In this document: positions 58,883 through 64,000 of the stretch, piece by piece
Numbering within the stretch: the stretch's first letter is position 1
Layout of the letters: every line of letters starts with the position of its first letter
NCBI RefSeq assembly: GCF_001315985.1
Contig: NZ_BBBI01000008.1
Coordinates: 1-64,000 of the forward strand
DNA: 64,000 bases
Direction: 5' to 3'
From: Vulcanisaeta distributa JCM 11216
GTDB taxonomy: Archaea > Thermoproteota > Thermoprotei > Thermoproteales > Thermocladiaceae
The notes under the pieces: model-generated
Database searches by the model: none
What the model saw: only the letters and a program-made list of their open reading frames with translations
What the model was told of the DNA's origin: nothing
Position numbers and translations under genes: made by a program

Positions 58883-60224
58883 TTAGCCCGTCGATACATT
58901 GATTACTATTTGTGTTGAGTTAACAATACAGATGTATGGCGTTATCTGAACTATGTCAATTGGCCTACCCTCGAGCAGTAAATCCACCCACTTATACACG
59001 GGCAGTCCACAAATGCTGAAGGTGTAGAAGGCATTGGGTGGCAGTAGGACTGGGTATACTAGTACCATGTGCGCATAGCCAATGGGTAGGTACCTAAAGA
59101 AGTTATTCGGAGCGAATTGCCTCAGCACTCCGGTGTAGTAAAGTAGGACTTGTTGATACTCACTGGGTGTGTAGCCTAGGAATAGGGTGCCCATGACTAG
59201 GTCCTCCTGCATTTCATAAAGTGCGAACGTGGCGTTCTTACCAATTGTTTGAAACTCATACTCAAGGCCAAGTAATGGTTCGCCCGTCTCATTAATAATT
59301 TCGCGTGCACCAGGAGGCGCTAATTCAAGGTAGCCCCCAGCTCTGTTCTGTGGTTTGGAAGGTGAAGTGTGGGTTGATTGTTGATGTGAGGCCAGGCCCT
59401 GAGTCATCAATTACAATCAAGTGTGAATCATTGAATATCTGTATTGCGTAGTATGACAGCAGTATTGTACCTACGCCACCGGCACTAGACCCTGCAAGGA
59501 CCACCTGCTTCCAGGGTCCCTGGCTGCCGCCCACCTCATCGCCATTATTGCATCGACAAAACCAACGTGGTAAGTCGTCACGCAATCCATCATGCCGTTA
59601 ATGCCAATGCCGCAGTACTCCATGACCCTATCCCCAGAGAACACATCGCCTGTGTCGTATGGTATGAACACGTATGTCCAGTTCCTAAAGGGATTTAATG
59701 GGTTGCTCCTGTTGAATATTCCTGTATATGCGAAGAGGTCGACCCAGATGTTTGGGTATGTGGCGTTCATGGTTAATACGGTACTGACACCAAGCACCGG
59801 GTACCAACAGGTGTAGTAGTCTGTGCATGCACCACCGGGTTCCAGGAAGACGAGGAGTTTGTCCTCAGTGCCCCTACTCACGAGTATGTAAGTCCTACTA
59901 CCATTACCAGCTGGCTGGGTATGGGAGCCAAATCAAGGTCCACTGGGTTCCCTGGCTTGGGTAATTGATGGGTAGGCTACTCAGGCTTGGCATGCCGGCT
60001 AATGACGCATTGAATGGGTTTGCATAGTATGGTATTAGGATTATCCTAAGATCTGTTGTGCAGTTGAGAGGCATGTAGTTGCATTCGTAGGGGGGGGTTA
60101 TGGTTAAGGATTGGAGCGTGTAGATTGATTGAAGTGCGTGGGCGCCATGGGCTTGAGCAATTATTATCATTATTGCTAGTATTGATAACACAGTGAGAGC
60201 CCTATAGATTCTGTAGTACATCAT
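58883..60224 (-). CDS. Secreted pectinacetylesterase/Notum-like hydrolase (several frameshifts)
   Basis: Signal peptide 'RALTVLSILAIMIIIAQAHG', then 'LLVFLEPGGACTDYYTCWYP' and 'YVFIPYDTGDVFSGDRVMEY', the entry motifs of PAE esterases, and 'VLAGSSAGGVGTILLSYYAI' with the nucleophile Ser. Frame pieces: 60224-59904, 59881-59471, then about 59560-59340, then to 58883. Joins: near 59905, near 59575 (one lost base), and C5 59334-59338, where four restores 'TTEQSWGYLELAPPGA'. Restored length about 446 residues. Should remove acetyl or acyl groups from polysaccharide or protein outside the cell. A G8 tract at 60090-60097 is in frame. Confidence 0.7.
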
Positions 60225-60438
60225 AAGTGTTAATTCACGCTTTGTCTTTTAAACTTTATCTATATTTATCCTAAATAGTAGGTAATTAATAAAAGATCTA
60301 TTCCTCATGGGTAAATATTATTGCCTAGCAATCCATATCAAAGTCACTAGAGTGCATGTTAACGTGGTTATCGAAATAACTACATAAATTATGTATATAG
60401 GCTAGGCAATAAGCATGCCGTGAATAAACGCCGATCAA

Positions 60439-61062
60439 TTATGCAAGCTCAATGCTCTCAACAGGTCTTGCCACAGCCCTATATACATTATTAACCCTCT
60501 CAATACCAATATAATGTAATTTCGCTAGCGCTGTATTAATTAGTCCGTGTATGTAGCCCTCTGTGAAGGCTGTGTTGAGTTCTTCGTCGAATGGGTTTGT
60601 AAATTCGATCCTTATCTCACCTCTCGTTATCTCCATGTTTTTGTATATTAATCTATTGTATGCCGTGGCTGTGTATAGGTAGGTTTCTATTGTTGTTATT
60701 GGGTCTCCAATCGGTATATCCGTAACTACGGCCTTTGCGTATTCATAGCCGAGTCTGTAGAGCATTCTTTCTACTTCTTTGGTACCCATCTGTTGTAATA
60801 CTGCCTTGAGCGACATGAGGAAATGTCTTTGTGAGAATGCGAGTGGTGTTATTGATCCGTTGAGTACCTCCAGCGGTTCTACGTCCCTGACCGTGCTCAG
60901 GTCATGTATTATCTCATTTATGTGATCCTCTATGTTTATCATTAGGGTGTATGAGTTTCCGATTATGTTCCTTATGTTAATGCCATGTTTTAGTAATAAT
61001 GCCGCTATTTCATTAAGTATTCCGGGCCTGTCCCTGATCACCTTTATTAATAGCCAAGGCAT
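60439..61062 (-). CDS. ACT-domain protein with V4R-like C-terminal domain
   Basis: 207 residues. Residues 1-70: 'LLIKVIRDRPGILNEIAALL' and 'KHGINIRNIIGNSYTLMINI', an ACT domain that binds amino acids or small ligands. The C-terminal part ('RMLYRLGYEYAKAVVTDI', 'EIRIEFTNPFDEELNTAFTE') resembles the 4VR/heme-NO-like fold of archaeal regulators; that is less certain. No G/C tract and no lesion. No HTH visible, so it may act through a partner. Confidence 0.6.
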   Translation of the reverse strand: MPWLLIKVIRDRPGILNEIAALLLKHGINIRNIIGNSYTLMINIEDHINEIIHDLSTVRDVEPLEVLNGSITPLAFSQRHFLMSLKAVLQQMGTKEVERMLYRLGYEYAKAVVTDIPIGDPITTIETYLYTATAYNRLIYKNMEITRGEIRIEFTNPFDEELNTAFTEGYIHGLINTALAKLHYIGIERVNNVYRAVARPVESIELA

Positions 61063-61233
61063 TATTTCTACTTGTTATCTTCCTAGATATAAACCTTAGT
61101 ATAATATTATTAAAAATACCTACACATGCATTAGCCAACGTTATTTATTATTTATACTTTTAACCGGGCGTTATTATTATCAAAAGTAAAAGGGAAGAGA
61201 GCACACCAGCCCCCCCACGCTGTGTGGGTCCTA

Positions 61234-62652
61234 CTACCCAATGCATATGTAATCCCAGTATGCCTGCCCCTGGGATTGAGGAGTATTTGGCAGGTATATT
61301 CCGAAGCCCACGTATTGGTAATCCGTATTACCACCAACGTAATTAGCCACATTAAGTGAGTAGCCAGTCCACGCGCCCGTGGGTATTTGACCCCCAAAAA
61401 TGTTGTATAATTTATAATATTGATTGCCTCCACTTGACACCGTCAGGCTCTCCACCGCACTATCTATATTACCTACGGCCGAGGAGCTGGGGGGGCTTTG
61501 CGTCCCCACTTGCCAGTAGACGACTACTGCGTAGTGGTTGTTCGTTATCACGAAGAAGAAGGGTATGGCGCCTGTGGTGAATTGTTCAGGGTATACATAG
61601 ACCGATGCGTCTGGGTAATTACCAACCTTAATACTCATCAGGTGGAATACGTTGTAGTAGTACATGATTGTGTACCCATTTGGTGGTGTAGCTGTTGCCA
61701 TGGCATAGGTGTATATTGGGTTGGGAAGACCATCTATCATGCTATTCTGAAGCGCCTCATCGCCGTAACTAAGCCCTAGACCAGCTCTAGGATAAACATA
61801 GCTCTGTAGCCAGTTTGTTGTTGCGTTTCCTATGTACCCGAACGCCATGTTCTGGCACGTGGTTGGTAATGATGATGTGGTTGTGGATGTTGGTGATTGC
61901 TGCACGCTTATTTGTACCGTGGGTACGGTCTCCGTATAATTATTCACAAGTACTGTCACTGGTATTGATATGGTTCCAGTACTCGTTATACTGACCGGGA
62001 TTGATATTGCCGCTACACCGCTTGGCGGCATTATTGTGCTATTGACCATGGTATTCCCATTCACGTTTGCCATTACCGTGGCGTTCACCCACCCTGTGGA
62101 ATTATTCGTAAGTAAAACAATGACATTAACGGTACTTGACACCCCCCTGATAAACGATGGATGGCGCTATTACACTGACCTCTATTGGTCCTCTGTAGAG
62201 GTTTATGCCCGGCGTTAAGCCGCGCTCGTTGGTACTAGCACCACTAGGTTACCCACCCCCCCTCCATTTACTAACGTGCTCGGTACCGTTACGTACACCA
62301 CGCCATCATTAATCACGTAACTGCAGTACTGCATGTACTGTACACCGCCTATGTCATACTTACATATGGCCTCTGCATTACTAAGTGGCGCAGCGCCGCT
62401 TAGCTTCATGGTGATTACGTAATTACCACCCACAGTATTGAAGCCGTTCAATGAGGCACTCACCTCGGTACCTCTAAGGGATTGCAATGACTCTTTCTCC
62501 TCAGCCACGTACTTACTGAAGCCGTTGAGTACGGAGTAGATTACGGCAAGTGATACAATGATTATCATGATTATTATGGCCATTACGTAAAGCTCCCCCC
62601 CCAAGCCCCCCCTACTGCCCAAGCCCCCCCTCCTCGGCCGTGAACCCATCAC
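61234..62652 (-). CDS. Pilin-type leader followed by a long secreted domain (two frameshifts)
   Basis: Start 'MGSRPRRGGLGSRGGLGGEL' then the helix 'YVMAIIIMIIIVSLAVIYSV': a basic, Gly-rich leader and hydrophobic segment typical of class III signal peptides. The frame stops at 62215, but one missing base near 62230 continues 'LTPGINLYRGPIEVSV'. Reading C6 62142-62147 as five or eight then continues 'SSTVNVIVLLTNNSTGWVN' to the stop at 61234. Restored length about 472 residues, far larger than the neighbouring pilins, so likely an adhesin tip or pilus-anchored protein. Three tracts (62595-62602, 62606-62612, 62624-62630) lie in the leader. C7 tracts also at 61489 and 62256. Confidence 0.55.
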
Positions 62653-63064
62653 AGGAGACCACCTTAACCAAGTAATTAGTATTATATGGGATATTTAAGT
62701 TTGAGTAATTGAGCATAAGCACCTGGCCAGGGCCCAGCCTAGCCAGTGGGTTCGTTATGCAGTTGCTTGCCACGGCCACTTGGTACGCAGTCGATTCATT
62801 AAGTATGTACACGCCGGATATCCCGCATTGCTTGTCACCGTAATTGTATAGGGCTATGCTTATTGATGTTATTGAGGAGCCCGTGGTGTTAAATGCCGTG
62901 CTCATTATCGAGAACTCGCAGGAACTACTAAACATATTCGCAAGTGAGTAACCGAGGGATTCCAAGTAACCGTAGAAGTACCCGAAGATCAATAGGCTCA
63001 GGGCCACGGCTATGACCAGCAGTATTGTTGCGCCCACGACCTCACTAATGCCGAGGGAGGCCAT
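62612..63064 (-). CDS. Type IV pilin-like protein
   Basis: 150 residues. N-terminus 'MASLGISEVVGATILLVIAV' has Gly-Ile-Ser/Glu then a long helix, as in archaeal pilins; the outer domain has two Cys pairs ('SSSCEFSIMSTAF', 'GDKQCGISGVYI'). The end ('GFTAEEGGLGQ') overlaps the start of the next gene by 41 bases within shared G/C tracts, so translation is coupled. Second of the pilin set in this operon. Confidence 0.7.
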   Translation of the reverse strand: MASLGISEVVGATILLVIAVALSLLIFGYFYGYLESLGYSLANMFSSSCEFSIMSTAFNTTGSSITSISIALYNYGDKQCGISGVYILNESTAYQVAVASNCITNPLARLGPGQVLMLNYSNLNIPYNTNYLVKVVSCDGFTAEEGGLGQ

Positions 63065-63118
63065 GGGAGATCACTTATGGCGTGATTTTGATTTAAAGTG
63101 CTTAATGTATTCACTTGA

Positions 63119-63610
63119 CTATGATGATGCCACCACGGATGTCGTGTACTTAGTGCCTTCTGACGTGACAAATAGTAATTCATAAGTTGTTCCAGAACTT
63201 ATGCTGCATCCTGTTGTTGAGGTTATTGTTACCTCCCTCGTTGTTCCAGGGCTTATTTGAACGGGGGTAAATCCTGTTGAGTTTACCAATTCACATATCA
63301 AACCGCCATTTGTCGAATTTAATAGGTAAATGCCCGTTATTGTTACTGTTACTGAGCCTGTGTTTTGGACGTAGGCCGTTAATCCACTAGTTGCTGATAG
63401 GCTTGCTGCGACTACCTGGAATTGTTCTGGTGTTGCCATTGAGCTTACCTTACTTGTTGTTGCGGATAAGTACCCACTGAACCACATGTAGAGTAGTACT
63501 GCAGCTACCACGGTAATGACTATCAACAGTATGGCTGCGACGATTGGCTCTATACCCACGCTCTTCCTATTATTTCTATTTCTGGCCATCAATTCCCTAT
63601 TTATTTTCAA
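63119..63610 (-). CDS. Type IV pilin/archaellin-like major pilin
   Basis: 163 residues. 'NRNNRKSVGIEPIVAAILLI' continues 'VITVVAAVLLYMWFSGY': basic leader, cleavage after Gly in SVG|IEP, Glu at +2 and the N-terminal assembly helix. The outer domain is Thr/Ser-rich ('TITSTTGCSISSGTTYELL') with one Cys pair. Probably the main filament subunit. Follows the TadC-like gene and precedes two more pilin-type genes on the same strand. No tract lesion. Confidence 0.8.
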   Translation of the reverse strand: MKINRELMARNRNNRKSVGIEPIVAAILLIVITVVAAVLLYMWFSGYLSATTSKVSSMATPEQFQVVAASLSATSGLTAYVQNTGSVTVTITGIYLLNSTNGGLICELVNSTGFTPVQISPGTTREVTITSTTGCSISSGTTYELLFVTSEGTKYTTSVVASS

Positions 63611-63658
63611 TCTTTTATAAATCTTTCTCTTAATTATGGTTATACGTTTACTTAAGTT

Positions 63659-64000
63659 TCATGTCATGCCTAGGTATATTGTTAAGTACATTATGTAATT
63701 CATCAATGTGAGTGTTATTATCAATATGGACGCATGCAGCAAGCCAACAATTGATCTTCCATAGACGATCCTCCCAACTATCACGCCGGCAATTATGGAT
63801 TGGATTACACCGCTCATTACTATTATTGATGAGAATAGCTGGGTGTCGATGGTGGATATTGTTGGCGCTGTGATTGTGCCCGTCGATGTGGTTATCGTTA
63901 TCCTGCTTATGCTCGGCATCATTAGGTAGATAATTATTCCAGCGAGTACTATGTATATTGCCATGACCACGTAAATCAGGGCTAGGTAGGGCTTAACCTG
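63659..64000 (-). CDS. TadC/PilC-like pilus assembly membrane protein, C-terminal part (cut by window edge)
   Basis: The frame is open from the window end, beginning 'QVKPYLALIYVVMAIYIVLA'. It then has 'IQSIIAGVIVGRIVYGRSIV' and 'LLHASILIITLTLMNYIMYL', the closing helices and Gly-rich loop of archaeal T2SSF (TadC/FlaJ) proteins, the inner-membrane platform for type IV pili. The ATPase gene would be expected further upstream, outside the window. The downstream pilin genes make this the 3' end of a pilus operon. Confidence 0.7.
   Translation of the reverse strand, partial: QVKPYLALIYVVMAIYIVLAGIIIYLMMPSISRITITTSTGTITAPTISTIDTQLFSSIIVMSGVIQSIIAGVIVGRIVYGRSIVGLLHASILIITLTLMNYIMYLTIYLGMT

Noticed and set aside
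1-64000. Programmed ribosomal frameshifting as a general explanation for the broken genes
   Set aside because: The shifts occur in both directions, at many unrelated sites, in constitutive enzymes and also at non-slippery positions, without a common downstream structure. Tract instability or sequence error fits better.
1-64000. Insertion sequences, prophage or integrase genes
   Set aside because: No transposase, integrase or terminal inverted repeats were recognised. The only mobile-looking elements are the RHH-SWIM and PaREP2b copies.

Overview
The window looks like a chromosomal segment of a hyperthermophilic crenarchaeon of the order Thermoproteales, most likely close to Vulcanisaeta or Caldivirga. 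The evidence is moderate GC, many TATA boxes placed so that transcripts would be leaderless, a pyrBIED cluster, a 54-residue zinc-ribbon S14, VapBC and HEPN/MNT toxin pairs, class III (archaellin/pilin-type) leader peptides, and a PaREP2b gene, a repeat-protein family first named in Pyrobaculum aerophilum. The genus is inferred from gene content, not from a marker gene.

Layout. 1-5.9 kb: fragments and genes of membrane/surface proteins, a ribbon-helix-helix (RHH) plus SWIM zinc-finger gene pair, and a tRNA 3'-half-like sequence with its own TATA box but no visible 5' half. 5.9-15.6 kb: a 1-kb stretch without genes, an interrupted secreted-protein gene, three tandem paralogous membrane-anchored surface proteins, then an overlapping RecF/OLD-type ATPase plus small TOPRIM-like gene and a UPF0145 gene. 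15.8-24.9 kb: surface proteins, a decayed RHH-SWIM copy, a creatininase-family hydrolase, a broken HEPN with its MNT partner, a glyoxalase-II-like hydrolase, an EamA transporter, a pilin-like protein and a coiled-coil protein. 25-33.9 kb: VapBC, TenA, a Thg1-like protein, a single-chain HEPN-MNT fusion, a nucleoside phosphorylase overlapping a DUF711 gene, an EndoIII-like Fe-S protein, S14 and a D-2-hydroxyacid dehydrogenase. 34-41 kb: PaREP2b back to back with a decayed SWIM copy, then small membrane proteins. 41-46.2 kb: DUF4346 protein, M50 protease and the pyrB-pyrI-pyrE-pyrD run. 46.8-64 kb: surface proteins, a glycoside hydrolase, a sugar-type ABC ATPase, S-adenosylhomocysteinase, a membrane-anchored winged-helix regulator, sucCD, an orphan NuoI-like ferredoxin, a pectinacetylesterase-like secreted enzyme, an ACT-domain protein and, running off the end, a type IV pilus operon (pilins plus TadC-like membrane protein).

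Two features run across the whole window. First, I count by eye about 115 G or C homopolymers of six or more bases, about 85% of them exactly seven long, in coding and noncoding DNA alike. In well-conserved genes these 7-mers often put one extra Gly or Pro inside a motif (SucD, SucC, PyrI, PyrD, nucleoside phosphorylase, creatininase, Thg1, ABC Walker A), as if a run of four had gained three. Second, many housekeeping genes are frameshifted, very often exactly at a G/C run of 5, 6 or 8 where a run of 4 or 7 would restore the frame. Either this genome has hypermutable G/C tracts (length variation of such tracts has been reported in P. aerophilum) or the assembly has a systematic homopolymer error. 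The sequence alone cannot decide. For such genes I give the full extent of the reconstructed gene and name the lesions.
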